Assembly (NCBI RefSeq): GCF_019649055.1
Contig: NW_026570261.1
Location: 124,001-188,000 of the forward strand
Source of the DNA: Paramacrobiotus metropolitanus
Taxonomy: Eukaryota; Tardigrada; Eutardigrada; Parachela; Macrobiotidae
Direction: 5' to 3'
DNA length: 64,000 bases
The notes beneath the pieces are model-generated. The model saw only the letters and a list, made by a program, of their open reading frames with translations. It was not told where the DNA came from and did not search any database. Below are positions 48,583-59,994 of the stretch, one piece after another (positions within the stretch are counted from its first letter, which is position 1; the number at the start of each line of letters is the position of its first letter). The position numbers and the translations under genes are program-made.

Positions 48583-50325
48583 TATGAAAACAAACAGCGC
48601 CGGTTTATATACGCATCAGAATATGGACGATTCTTCTTCTTAAAATAAGCTTTTAACTGCGCCATTCCCATTCTATGCCTGCGGTTGCATTCCATCAAGT
48701 CCGTCGCATTGAGATCACATTTCGGCGATTGAAAGATGTGCATAATATGTAGATCATAGTGCGCTGCTTTGTAATCTACCGCGTATTATGCAACTGAATC
48801 TAGTCAAAAGAGAAATTGCAAACCATATTCAGAACGGTTTACAGACATGCACAAAAGCACAAATTTTTGGGATGGGCATATGTTTGCCAGCGGCTATTGT
48901 AGACAACTGCAGATGCCGATGTTATTGGCTCATGCTGGCGTATTGTACTCTGTATAATGTATAATGCATTTTGAATGTTCTGAATATTTCTATACGGCCT
49001 GTTATGACATTATCCAGCACAGTACTCAAGGGACTTTCTTGGATTTCTTACAGTGAGTACGGTAATGCATGGTTCCCCTGAGTGACCCCTTGTGTACGGT
49101 ATTGCATTATCAGTTTCCTCGCCAGGCAGTCATTCATATTACTGACATCCAATTCCGCAGATTTTGTATGGTAAAGCCTTTAATTAGAGTATTTTTGTCA
49201 AAACCTAGGCGTTCTACGCTAGAAATTCGCGGCAGTGACCCACCCTAGTTTGTATTCAAAAGCACCGGACAATATCGCACAAAGTAGCAAGGAAATGACA
49301 CGGCGCTACACACCCTGTAATCCCACTCGTTTGGACTAGGGATTGCGCTGCTCCTTCAAGATCTTCTTTCATTTACACAGTACTTCCCTGCCTTTTGTAT
49401 CCAGGTGCTTTGTGTACACTGTTCGTTTTTTCGCTTTCACCCTTGTTTTCACGAGCACGACGAGAGAAATCTTAACATCCGGAAATTTAGGCCCAGTATG
49501 CATACAGTATTGTTATGGTGCGGAAAAGGAATCGTAAGTTTGCTCTCGTCGTGCTCGTGAAAAAAAGGTAGAAAGCGAAAAATTTCTGGATGCTACGTCC
49601 ATGAACTAATTACGGAAACAAATAACTAACATTTTGTGCGCTACTTACTGGAAACATCAGGAATTGTTTTACGAAATATTTACACAACTTGGATTTGAAG
49701 TAGGTTGAAAGCAAACAAATGTGACGGAGATGAAGTTAAGCATACTTCATACTTTAGTACAGAAGTAACAACCAAACCGTTCCGCAAATGCCAGTAAGCA
49801 TTAAACTGAGTTACAGACTGTGAGTAATTGGTAGTGGCGGTCATAAGGTTCGGTCATAAGGTTTTGCACGGAGCGTAGTGCACGGAAAAGGCAGCGCCAA
49901 AGGTTGTGAGCCGAGTGAATGGTTGCGAAAGGTTTGAACGAAGTTAGGCACCAAGTTTTGTGCAGCACACCCGACACGGCTAGAGTTCAGGCTCGAAAAG
50001 TTCAGACACAAACCGTTGCTCAACTGACTATGCAATCAGCAATAGTCTCGTTTCCCATCATGCTTTTGCCTCTCGATTCGTAGTGCGTTCGTCTGACCGT
50101 TGAATAAATAAATGCATGAACGTTGTAGCAAAGCTCATAAATGTTGTCCTTTTAATATAGCGCACAGTGTTTTGTTGTAACGTATCGCTCCGAGCTTGTT
50201 GAGCAATAAAAGTTTCTGACTGCATTCACCATTCTTTCCTATCCACAGTACTACCAAATCTTTTGGGAGCGATTTCATTGATCAAAAGATTTTATTTTGC
50301 AGCTTACTAGATCGAAATTTAAAAC
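48583..50325. other. Intergenic, contains a long hairpin
   Basis: No gene recognised. See the inverted repeat at 49430-49580. Confidence 0.35.
49430..49580. repeat. Inverted repeat with ~39-bp arms and ~70-bp loop
   Basis: The left arm (49430-49469, TTCACGAGCACGACGAGAG within) pairs with 49541-49580 at nearly all positions. Size is compatible with a hairpin RNA precursor or a small fold-back element. Confidence 0.82.
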
Positions 50326-50511
50326 ATGAATTTTACAAACACTTTTTGTAGTATTACTGCATCGCAACAGAGTGTTCTGGCTGCCATAAGCACCATGACC
50401 TTTAAACTGCGCACCTCACTCTCTTTATATCTCATTAGTCGGCTTTGCGTGAACATCGCTGTAACCGTTGGCGACGGAAAAGAGTGCACCAAATTTTGTA
50501 CAGTGCTATAA
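50326..50511 (+). pseudogene. GPCR N-terminal fragment
   Basis: ATG at 50326 opens MNFTNTFCSITASQQSVLAA, then an internal deletion in TM1 and FKLRTSLSLYLISRLCVNIA (TM2), ending soon after VTVGDG. It matches the first quarter of the copy at 52182; the rest is absent. Confidence 0.75.
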
Positions 50512-51032
50512 TAAAAACAGCGTTTCGATAATATGTGCCCAGATTCTACTCAGACTGCTGTGAAGACGAACCTACGAAAACCTATCAACGACCTTTAAAA
50601 TGTTGAACGCAATTTTTATCGGAACATGGTTTTTAGAAAAAGCAGTACCGGTGTTATATAAGAAGCAGCGGTATATAATGAAACTGGTTAAAAGCAGTGC
50701 TTGTCGGCGAAGGCTAAAACGGATCATGTTTTGATCTACTCGCCTTTGAGAAGGTCTGAGATTAGGGTCGCTACATTTCGTCGGCGGAAATGCTTCGAGA
50801 GAAGCAGTCTTCGAGACGACCAGAAATTCATTATCACGCAACCACATGGTAAGCGATTGGCCGTTTTGGCCTTGATACCGGTTGTTGATAAGGTGGGAAA
50901 GGCTGTGACCAGCTAACGCAGCACAATCGACAAGGCGGTACAGCAATGCACCGTAACTTAATTCAGACTACTCTGCCCATAACCAACTACTTTTTTGCTT
51001 ACTAAAATGAAGCATTACATGCAACTATTTAC

Positions 51033-51262
51033 ATTATTATTATTATTATTATTATTATTATCACTCAACAGTAGCCAACTCCTTTCAATGGAGATAGCTT
51101 ACCAGGCTATTGGAAAATTTTTTTGGATAGCTTAGAAAATTTTATACTTTTTTTGGTTTGATTTTATAAGATAAAAGTACCAAACCCAGGAATCGAACCC
51201 AGGACAGGACATACAATCTTAAAGCCAGACGTACTACCACCAGGCTATGGGCAGATTACATA
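51033..51262 (-). mobile_element. tRNA-derived SINE with ATT-type tail
   Basis: On the minus strand the head has an A box (TAGCCTGGTGGTA, 51247-51235) and a B box (GGTTCGATTCC, 51199-51189) at normal spacing. The acceptor stem does not pair, so it is not a working tRNA. The tail ends GGCTACTGTTGAGTGATAA followed by (AAT)n. The last part resembles the 3' end of the LINE at 55150-58275. Confidence 0.7.
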
Positions 51263-52181
51263 TTAATTGCAAAACTAACTTATGATGGACCATTTGCTCA
51301 ATCCTTTTACCATAAAAATAGCGAATAAGTAACAAAAATAATTATAGAGATCATCTGCTATCCAAGATCGGGCGGTTGCATAAACTAAATCAAAAAAAAT
51401 TTCTGTAGATTCCTTTTCTTTTTAGCTTACACTTTTTCAGTTCAACAATCATCTAATCAAATCACAAATTCGAAAATAATAAAATCTGACATTTTTTATG
51501 TCGCATTAATTAGTCAACCGGTTGATATAATGCTGGGGTGGTGGGCATTGTGAGAGGAATTACGAGTACAACTGCTCTTGCAGAACATTCTCCAAGCTGG
51601 GGCTTTTTTTCAAGAACTTTTGAGCGACTCAAAAGACAAAGCTTGTGCGATCCTGACCAAGCGTTTGCGTGATTGATGCTCGAAGTAACCTCGAAACAAA
51701 CTGCATCTCCAATAGATATGTATGTTAAAAAGTGCTTAATGATGGCTCTATCTGTAATTTTATTTTGATTTTCACTTAGCGTTGACTTTTGCAGCTGTCG
51801 ACTGTCGAGCATCGATGTTATCGGCGACGTACCGACGTTTGCGTACGGTGGATCGTTCTACAGTAGCCGAAGTGTACCGTTTCTAAAATTAGATGAGAAC
51901 TACGTAATCCACAGTGTGTTCATCTGACCGTTGAGTACAGCAATGTGTGGACACTGTAGAAAACCTCGAAAACGTCATCCTGTCAATTATAGCGTAAGGC
52001 GCTTTGTTGTCACACATCCCAGCAAGCTAACAGCAGTAGTAATAACATAGGAGGAGTGAATTTATCCTGCTTTTCCAGCCGTAAACTGTTTCGTGCCACA
52101 CCTGTTGGGTACTGTTCCACTACGAACTTCTCCACTTTACAGATTTAGTTTTGCACCGCACCAGATTATCGGCTCTGGAAA
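51263..52181. other. Intergenic upstream of a GPCR pseudogene
   Basis: No gene; the last 300 bp resemble the flanks of the other plus-strand receptor copies in places (GACCGTTGAGTA phrase). Confidence 0.3.
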
Positions 52182-53091
52182 ATGAATTTTACAGACACCA
52201 GTTTTTGTAATACATCGGTATCGCAATGGAGCGCATCTTCGGTCTCCCTTGCCGCAGTAAGTGTGGCGACCTTTCTTGTAAATGGTTATGTCTTAACCCT
52301 CTACGTTGCACATCCAAAACTACGTACGTCATTCTCCGTGTATCTCATCAACCTTCTGTGCGTCAATATCTTGGTGACCGTTGGCAATCCTTTGCGTATT
52401 GTGGAACGAATACAAACATATCGCTGTTTCAGTTCGGAGTTGTGCATGGCCAAGATCTACCTGGAATGGGTAGGTACGGCACTGGTTCTTTATGCACACG
52501 GTTTCATTACTGGCAACCGCTTCTGGGCATTAACGTTCCCGTTTAATTATCGCACGTACCACTCTGTAAAAATGGCCGTTCTCATATGTCTATTGTCAAT
52601 GGGATATTGTCATTTACTTGGGATGCCATAACTGATTAGAGACTTTTTATACTACCGTCCCCCCTTCGGTACCGATCGAACGTGCGATGTCACCTATGAA
52701 GCGCAGCCCATTATGGCGCAGTTCTTGGAGATGTGGGTTTATTTGGCGCCGGTTGTTATTATTCTGGCGTTTTATCCATATTTATTTTGGAAACGAAAAG
52801 CAACGGCGAGCTTGACCTCAATGCGGTTAGCCGGAATCCTAAAGCAGCGACGGAAAATAGGCGAGCTTTCTTTGTTATGACCGCTTTAACAGGCTGCCTT
52901 GTGGTGTGTTGGACACCGGCAAAATTCATGGCATTCTAACAACATTTTTTGACAGTTACTTGCGCACTCTGGCGACAATTGCCAATTTGATGCTTCTGTT
53001 GCAACGAGTTATCGATCCAATCATTTTCGTGTTGACTCTGAATGATCTGCGAGCAACTGTCAAATCCAGTTTGTTGTCTTGGATTTCATGA
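52182..53091 (+). pseudogene. GPCR pseudogene, nearly full length
   Basis: ATG at 52182 opens MNFTDTSFCNTSVSQWSASS with TM1 (VATFLVNGYVLTLYV, conserved Asn), TM2, TM3 (CMAKIYLEWVGTALVLYAHG, then GNRFWALTFPF in the DRY position) and TM4. A TAA at 52629-52631 follows GMP; the same frame resumes with TM5 (VIILAFYPYLFWKRK). Two later frame changes are needed to read TM6 (CLVVCWTPAK) and TM7 (VIDPIIFVLTLNDL). It is the most complete of the plus-strand group. Confidence 0.85.
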
Positions 53092-53789
53092 CAGTGGATT
53101 TCCTAGTTAGGAGTTTCTTTCTCATCGAAATTACCTTGATGGCTCGAATGGTAGAATCTTATTACTTGCAATAAAACTACAATTTGATACAGTATTCCGC
53201 TTCATTCCATTTTAATGCTTAAAGCGTAAATAAGTGGGTTTTTTTATACGTGTCCCTTGTTCAAATACTTACGCATGTAAGCGTCAGTGTAATACCGGCA
53301 CCTGAGGCGTAAAATCTGGTCGTCTTTGTGATGACTCACAAGGACCGTTATAATGCTTAGCCATGGGAATTCTGGTTCGATGCTTTCGCCATTACGCCCT
53401 TTGCGCAACCAAAGGATAGAAAATAAACATGCTGGTTGTGATATGTTATGGTCGTTTTTAAATTGTGTGCGTAATATAAATCTTAGGTCCCGATTTGAAT
53501 GGCGCAGTACTTATATCCACAACTTAACCGGCTTCCATTTCGTGTCTATCCAAAGGCCCCTTTAGTATTCATAAAAAAACCTGGCTAGAGTTGCAAACGA
53601 CCAATGTATACAAATCATTTGGCTGTAGATGGTATAAAGCAATACAAAAACGTTTTGGGAGTCATAGAAGGGAGAGTTTTCACAAGAATTTGGTACCATG
53701 CAGTGCGTCATTCTCCCTTAATCCGCGATTGCGTCTCACACAGTTACATAAATCAGCACAACGATTTTAAAAGCAGTACACCATGTATT
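53092..53789. other. Intergenic, no gene
   Basis: Nothing supported beyond probable 3' flanks of the neighbours. Confidence 0.35.
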
Positions 53790-54188
53790 TTAACCAAGAA
53801 ACCAGTTGCCGTCCGCATTCGGCATACCAGCTTGCGGTGACGGAGTAACATCCAACGTTCTCAGATGCCGCATACTGGCGATGGGTCCAAATGGGGTGTG
53901 GTACAAGCGTGGGATGGCTGGTGGATGCGGTGGCGCTGTTGAACGGGGATTTTCGTTGAGACCAGTCACATGGACGGATTTTTGGATCCTAGGTCGTTCT
54001 CTCCATCCGCCAAATAACGGACCGGCTTCTTCAAGCGGAGGATACTCAGCCAGTTTGATATACAAGGGAAAAATACCTTTATAGATATATCGCGGAATCG
54101 GTAACGGAACGCCGTCCACCACAGTTCCGGCAATAAAGATCAATACAAGCAGAGTCAACATACTGTAACGATTCTCTAGCAGTTCCAT
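53790..54188 (-). CDS. Small secreted protein, unrecognised (132 aa)
   Basis: ATG at 54188 opens MELLENRYSMLTLLVLIFIA with a strong hydrophobic core; cleavage is likely near GTVVDG. The mature part is proline-rich with no cysteine (VPLPIPRYIYKGIFPLYIKL, PPHPPAIPRLYHTPFGP) and ends NADGNWFLG. A TATAAAA lies about 50 bp before the ATG, supporting this start. There are few dibasic sites, so a neuropeptide precursor is possible but weakly supported; a structural or secreted peptide is equally likely. Single exon. Family unknown. Confidence 0.6.
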   Translation of the reverse strand: MELLENRYSMLTLLVLIFIAGTVVDGVPLPIPRYIYKGIFPLYIKLAEYPPLEEAGPLFGGWRERPRIQKSVHVTGLNENPRSTAPPHPPAIPRLYHTPFGPIASMRHLRTLDVTPSPQAGMPNADGNWFLG

Positions 54189-54234
54189 GCTTAGACAAGT
54201 CTACCTGGGTAAGATAATGTGCCGCGTGCCGAGG

Positions 54235-54241
54235 TTTTATA
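54235..54241 (-). promoter_or_regulatory. TATA box of the secreted-protein gene
   Basis: TATAAAA on the minus strand, 47-53 bp upstream of the ATG at 54188. Confidence 0.55.
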
Positions 54242-54596
54242 CCGCATTTGCCTGTGATACTGTATCTGTACAACATATACACCCAGCCGCTTCCTTATAA
54301 TTTCCATAATGATCGATTTCCATAATGATCGATGATCGATACTTTTGTTTCACCATTTGAGACCGTAAAAGCTGGTATAATACTAATACAGCGTTTGGAG
54401 AACCGAGCGTAAATTGGGCGATAAGGTCAGCTCGTGGGGAATCAAACTGGATTCTCCTGTGGGTGGAATAATGTAGCGCACTCGCAAGTGTCGGAACAGT
54501 TTATCCGGTGAACAATGAGTGATGGTTCCATAAGTTATATACCATTATCAGTTATTATAAGTTATACACCATTATCAGTTAAGTTATATACCGTGC

Positions 54597-54845
54597 CTAA
54601 ATTTGGCGCTCTACATCGGCTTAAAGCGGTTTAAAATAGTAGTTCAAACGTCAGAACGTGCTATAAAGGTTTCCTTTTTAAGCCGATTATCAGCCAAATG
54701 CCATGGCATATCCATAAATATATTTCTAAAATTCACTGGCGCGTCACACGCTAGATGCTTTATCATTTACAAACGGCGCTTTACTTTTGGAAAAATATAA
54801 AGAGATACCTTAAATTACTGCCAGGTCATACGCAGTAAAAAAAGG
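54597..54845 (+). repeat. Dispersed repeat part A, first copy
   Basis: Shares, in order, GGTTTCCT, GCCGATTATC, CTTTATCATTTACAAACGGC, GCTTTACTTT and TTACTGCCAGG with 61195-61450. The match stops near 54848. Confidence 0.75.
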
Positions 54846-55149
54846 TGACTGCTATGCGCCCCGACAAACCAGGCCCACAGAATTTGGCTTCGCGTCCCGA
54901 GTTTCCGGGCGCAAAGCTGTTTATTGATTTGATGATGCAATATACCAGAATACATCCAGACTTTAGGTAACCAGAATATATACCAGAATGCATCCAGACT
55001 TTAGGCTGGCTGGCTGGCGGATTAATTTAGATCCGACCAGCCAGTGCTTATAATCTTACTTTAAGCTTTCACTTTTCATATTTCTTGCTCCATTTTGGCA
55101 CTAGAATACGTAAAATTTTTTGCTTGTTCTTCTGATATATGACAAAAAA

Positions 55150-58100
55150 ACTCTCCTATGGAGTTTCACCATCTCAACATCCAGGGGTTGCCCTATGATA
55201 ATTATCATAAGCTTGATTTACCGTCAAACTATCTTTGCATTGACGACAATGTTTCGAAGTTTTTCACTGTCATTGAAACTCACTGTCACTGTCACTGAAT
55301 CCGTCCTTCGGATTCTGGTCAGTTATTTTCCATTCCCGGATACTGTTTATTTCGTAGCGATCGACCTGATATTCATAGTAGAACACGCGGTGGTGGGATT
55401 CTATGCTACGTACCTCAACATGTAACGGCTGAGCGTGTCAAGCTGAAGTTTCGTTCTAAGGAATTTGAATGTCTGTGGTTACAACTCACTGTTTCTCATC
55501 GCAAAATTATTATTGGGACCGTTTATCGTCAGCTTGATTCGAATTCTGTCGAAACCAAAGCGTTGTTCAATCATTTGCGGGAAGTACTGTTAAAATATCC
55601 GGACAGCGATCATATGATCATGGGGGATCTGAACATCGATTCCTCCCCTGGTTCCTCAAGCCCCTATGTCAAATTGTACAGTGATTTTGTAGATGAATTT
55701 TCTTTCGGAAGATAAGGTACTCGGACACACTCGGGTAGCACATCGCCTGAGACAATCTGATAATACCTTAATCACTACATCCACTAAAATTGACGTAATT
55801 TTGTGCAGTTTTAAGAATTCGTACGTGTCGTGCCAACCGTCAGATGTAAGTTGTTCAGATCATATGCTGTGCAAAACGGTCTCTGCTTTTCAGTGCGCAC
55901 AAAAGGAGCACAGAGTGATTTATTTTCGTGATTGGAAAGCGTAAAATTTTTAGTCTTTCAAAAGTCAAGTTTTTGATTTTACAAAGAATTACGTTAATTA
56001 CGTTGATTATCCGGACGTTGATGATGAAGTTTCAAAATTTGTTGGTGGTTTAGCTGAAATAATTAACAGGTGCTATCCGTTACGATCGAAAAGAGCCTCG
56101 AATAGCAGTGCGCCTTGGATTAATGGTCGCATTAAACGTCTGATAAAAAATAAAAATCTCGCATTCAAGCGGAAGAAGTTATCGAAAAGTGCCTCTGAGT
56201 ATCAAGGCAACTGTCAACAATTTAAGAACTTGAAGCGAGAATTATTTACGGAGATTAAGAACGCTAAGCGAATCTATTTCGAACAAAATGTAAAAAATTC
56301 AAAAATAATGTGGCGCGAAATTAACCGTTTGCGAGGAAAGAACAACGAAAAAGGCAATCTGGACTTCGATTTAAATAGTTTAAACAAACATTTCGCAACA
56401 ATGGGGGAGCACGGTGAACGGCACCCCGTGGCTGTCATCCCAAAGGAGGCTGATACGGCGACATTTGAATTTGATCAGCTTACTCCAGACGTGGTTGCTG
56501 AAATGTTTGGGAAAATCTTAAGTAAGAGAAAATGTGCGGGAAAGAATGGTATACCACATAAACTCTTGCTGGAAGTAACCCCCATACTGGTGGAGCCCAT
56601 AACCCATCTGATAAACCAGTGTTTAAAAGAAATGTCTTCCCGTCAATTTTCAAAATGGCGGATGTAATTGCTTTACGAAAAACTATTCATCCAACAACAC
56701 CGGATGAATTTCGTCCTGTTTCACTTTTGTGTAATTTGTCAAAATTGTTTGAGAAATGCGCCCAACTGCAACTGAACAAATTTTTGAAAAAAGAAGGCAT
56801 TCTTGCGCTTAAACAATCCGGTTTCCGTAACGGCCATTCATGTGAAACGTTACTGTTAAAAGTGACGGAGACATGGAAAAAGGCTGTCGATAGCAAAAAG
56901 TGTGTTGCAGTTGTTTTTTCTTGATTTGAAATAAGCTTTTCCGTAAGCGTGCCATTTGACTCTGTTGGAGACACTCCGTGATAAAGGAGTAAAGTCTTCA
57001 GCGTTAAAATGGTTTTATTCGTATCTGACCGGCCGCTCCCAACGTGTACGTCATGGCATGAAGTTCTCTTCGTGAAACATGTTTGGGCAGGCGTTCCGCA
57101 AGGTCTATACTTGGTCCCATTTTATTTACAATTTACATTAATGCCCTACTGACACTGCGGCTACCAAACGTGCACTTAGAAAGCTTTGCTGACGACACCA
57201 TCTGCTATGCTGTTGCTAACACGAAAGCGGACGCAGCAAATGATCTAACGGAAGCACTACCGGCAGTCTGTGAGTGGCTTAATTCCAGCCGGTTGTTCGT
57301 CAACGAGAAAAAATCGAATTTGTTACTAATAAGCTCAGCGCATAACCGCGAAACCAACGTAAGCGTATCGCTGAACGGTCATAAATTACTTCCAGAAAAG
57401 TCAGTGAAACATCTTGGAGTGATACTGGATGAACATCTCAGTTGGGCTGACCATGTTAAAAAGGTCTAAAAGAATGTTCGGTACGGTATATCACTGTTAA
57501 ATCGTGTTAAAGTCGGCCTGCCAACATTCCAACGCATTGCGCTTTTCTATGCCTTTGTTCAGTCTCATCTGGACTATTGCTCTACAGTGTGGAGCGGGGC
57601 ATCTGTGAGCTTGCGGGAAAAATTGGCCGCAATGCATCGTAACGGTGTCCGAGCTATATATGGAACGTTTCGTACCAAAGAAAAAAACTTGAACGTTTTT
57701 TTCTTTCCTGTAGTCACTGTAGTCATCTGTAGACAACGTGTAGACATCCGTAGACAACCTGTAGACACCGTTGTAGACACGCCGTATACATCCTAAAAAA
57801 CCAGGTGACTACCGATAGGTCTACAGGGTGTCTACAGCCTGTATACAGATGTCTACTGTGACTACAAGGAGAGAAAAAACGTTTCACTTTTTTTCTTTGG
57901 TACGAAGCGTGCCGCAGGTGATCTCTGAGATGGTGGAATTTGATGACCGTATCAAGCCGAACAACCTTCGGAATAGAAACCGCATCCTGATCAAGGCGGA
58001 AGCGAAGAAAAAAGTTGCCGAGACGACCTTTGCTTGGAAACTTAATAAATTGTGGACATTTTTTGTTGATTCTAATTTTTCTGATCTGTTCGATATTGGT

Positions 58101-58275
58101 AGTATTGGTGCCTTTAAGCAAGCTTTGAACCGTGTCAGTTTTGTTTAAGAAGTCTTTTCTGTCTATCTGCGCTCGGTTTTGCTATTTGGCCAGGTTTAAA
58201 ATCCCTGCTAGAATTTTACCCTAGCCGGAAATGGGCTACCTGCTCCACGATGAATAAGAATAATAATAATAATAA
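55150..58275 (+). mobile_element. Degenerate non-LTR (Jockey/CR1-like) retrotransposon
   Basis: Endonuclease fragments occur in several frames at about 55170-55700 (IIIGTVYRQ, MIMGDLNIDS). RT follows: KCAGKNGIPHKLL, FRPVSLLCNLSKLFEKCAQL, SGFRNGHSCETLLLKVTETW, a damaged GVPQG (GVPQGL), SILGPILFTIYINAL, SFADDTICYAV (catalytic box) and LGVILDEHLSWADHVKKV. Many stops and frameshifts. The 3' part is split by a fold-back at 57669-57906 and resumes as RNRNRILIKAEAKKKVAE to a stop. The tail ends GATGAATAAG then (AAT)n. No ORF1 seen. Confidence 0.85.
57669..57906. repeat. Fold-back inserted in the LINE, arms of GTAGAC-type repeats
   Basis: TTCGTACCAAAG followed by an A run, CTTTC and GTAGTCACTGTAG on the left is inverted on the right (ends 57906). 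The middle is an array of TGTAGACA-like units in both orientations. It interrupts the LINE frame. Confidence 0.8.
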
Positions 58276-58854
58276 CAGGCGCTTTCCAAAAAATCTGGGG
58301 AAAAGTGGGAAAGCTGCTAAGTTTATTGTGCGCATGGGTGGCATAAGCTGCTCAGCTTATGCCTCAATCTGTGAATGTATTTGCGATTACTAAGGTTTTG
58401 TGCATAGTAATGGAGTAGACTTCCGTGTCGTCCTAGATGGCCTTTAACCGTTGTTACGCACATAACTGGTAAACCAGTGTTGCTTATTCGTTTACTGTAA
58501 AGATGCTGAAAATCAAGATCTGTCAGACTGATTGTGTGATGTTTTGGTAATATTTTCAATAAACCAGCCGATGAAAAGGGATTAACCAAACGAAAACGTG
58601 TCTATTAAGTGTCCTCAATTTCTGCCGTCCTCTCCTATCTTCTTCTCTTATGCAACTTTAGTGGTTAATCGAACAAAAAGAAATTAAGGAAAAACAATCA
58701 ACTGCCGGGAAAACATGAAAGTTCTGATATTTTCTGTGCCCGGGCATTCGGAGCGCAAAGCCAAAGTCTGTGCGCCAGGACATTCGGGGCGCATAGCTAA
58801 ATTCTATGCGCCCGGTTTGTCGGGGCGCAAAGCCATTTCAATAAGAAAAATGGC

Positions 58855-59110
58855 GCGGTTTGCATAGCCTTAGTTAGGAGCAACAAAAGTAGTCGCTGCG
58901 GTGTGGCACTGTGTTCCCCGCTTTCTTATTATATTCTGAATAGCGAAATTTTTCCTTGCATGTACAGTAATTATTGCTGCTGCAGTTTCCGCAGTGCACC
59001 ATCGCAAAACAATTGCCCTTGCGACTTTTGCGACAGATTAATACAAATAAAAACTCCCTTGAAATACCATTTATCTCACAAGCTGATGCCGCGGGCGGTA
59101 TGAAAATGCA
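58855..59110 (+). repeat. Dispersed repeat part B, first copy
   Basis: Shares CGCTGCGGTG, GCAGTGCACCATCGCAAAA, AGATTAATACAAAT and further phrases with 61450-61770. Confidence 0.78.
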
Positions 59111-59994
59111 ACAGTTACAGGGAATATATCTGTGACGTGAGCACCCACTCGAACTCCAGGCCTATCTCTGTCTTTCAACCACTTACCCGCCTCCTTCGAA
59201 GCCGGACTGGATCACTAGCGTAACCACTATCCAGTCATATAAAAGTCCCCATATTATAGCACCGAATTACGTGCAAAATTGTTTCTTGCTTTCGGGCGTC
59301 CTTGGGGCATTCGCGTTGTGTTGTACGTGTTAGCAGTGAGACTCTTTTATCCCCTCATATGTTTAACAGTTATTTGGTTTGATTTGATTATTTTCGAGTA
59401 GCCAAACCCGGGCAGTCTCACATATCTTTATCTGTTGATGAACATCAAAATATTATTACGCGATGCGATGTAGGGCTTTAATAACTCCAATAAAAATAGG
59501 CCAATAAGGTATGGACCAATAAGCCAATAAGCTTTTATTTAACCATTCGTTTACATGATAGTTCATAGAAAGTTGTACGCTATACAACGAGGCGAAAATG
59601 CTACGCCGATTCCGGCACCCACCGGCACCGATTATTCTATAGAACAATAAAGCCTTGTGAAAGCAGCGGTGGAAGTGCTTAAAAACCAATCATTTTTGAG
59701 TGGCATGACGTTACGGAAACCATCAGTGTAACGAAACTATTACACAGAAAACAAATGTAACTACTGTACACAAAAACTGAAAGAAGCCAGTACTTATAAT
59801 CAAACAGGGTAATCAGAAAAGGAAAAAGCAGCCTCCGATAACGCTGTGTTGACGATCCTGCCTTGTGGTACTGAATATGTATTTCGCCTTGCTTTTTGTA
59901 TTCTGATCTGTCGCGCGGTAATAACGGTATCGTTAGTAATACCTAGTATCGTTATGATAATTGCCATAAGCGAGATCGGCGTTCGCAAAACGTC
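59111..59994. other. Intergenic; one doubtful 55-codon frame
   Basis: A minus-strand ATG frame at 59800-59967 (MAIIITILGITNDTVITARQ) has a hydrophobic start but no other support. tRNA-like and SINE-like fragments occur around 59150-59420. Confidence 0.25.

Larger units (their letters stand above)
54852..58834. mobile_element. Composite ~4-kb insertion with inverted minisatellite ends
   Basis: The left end (54855-54920, TATGCGCCCCGACAAACC and relatives) is inverted at 58735-58834, where about two and a half ~45-bp units occur. The dead LINE lies between. The insertion separates parts A and B of a dispersed repeat that are contiguous at 61195-61770. Repeat-armed ends recall Foldback elements, but no transposase is seen. 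Confidence 0.55.

Noticed and set aside
51170-51250. Functional tRNA gene on the minus strand
   Set aside because: A and B boxes fit, but the acceptor stem does not pair and the sequence continues into a SINE-like body and AAT tail.
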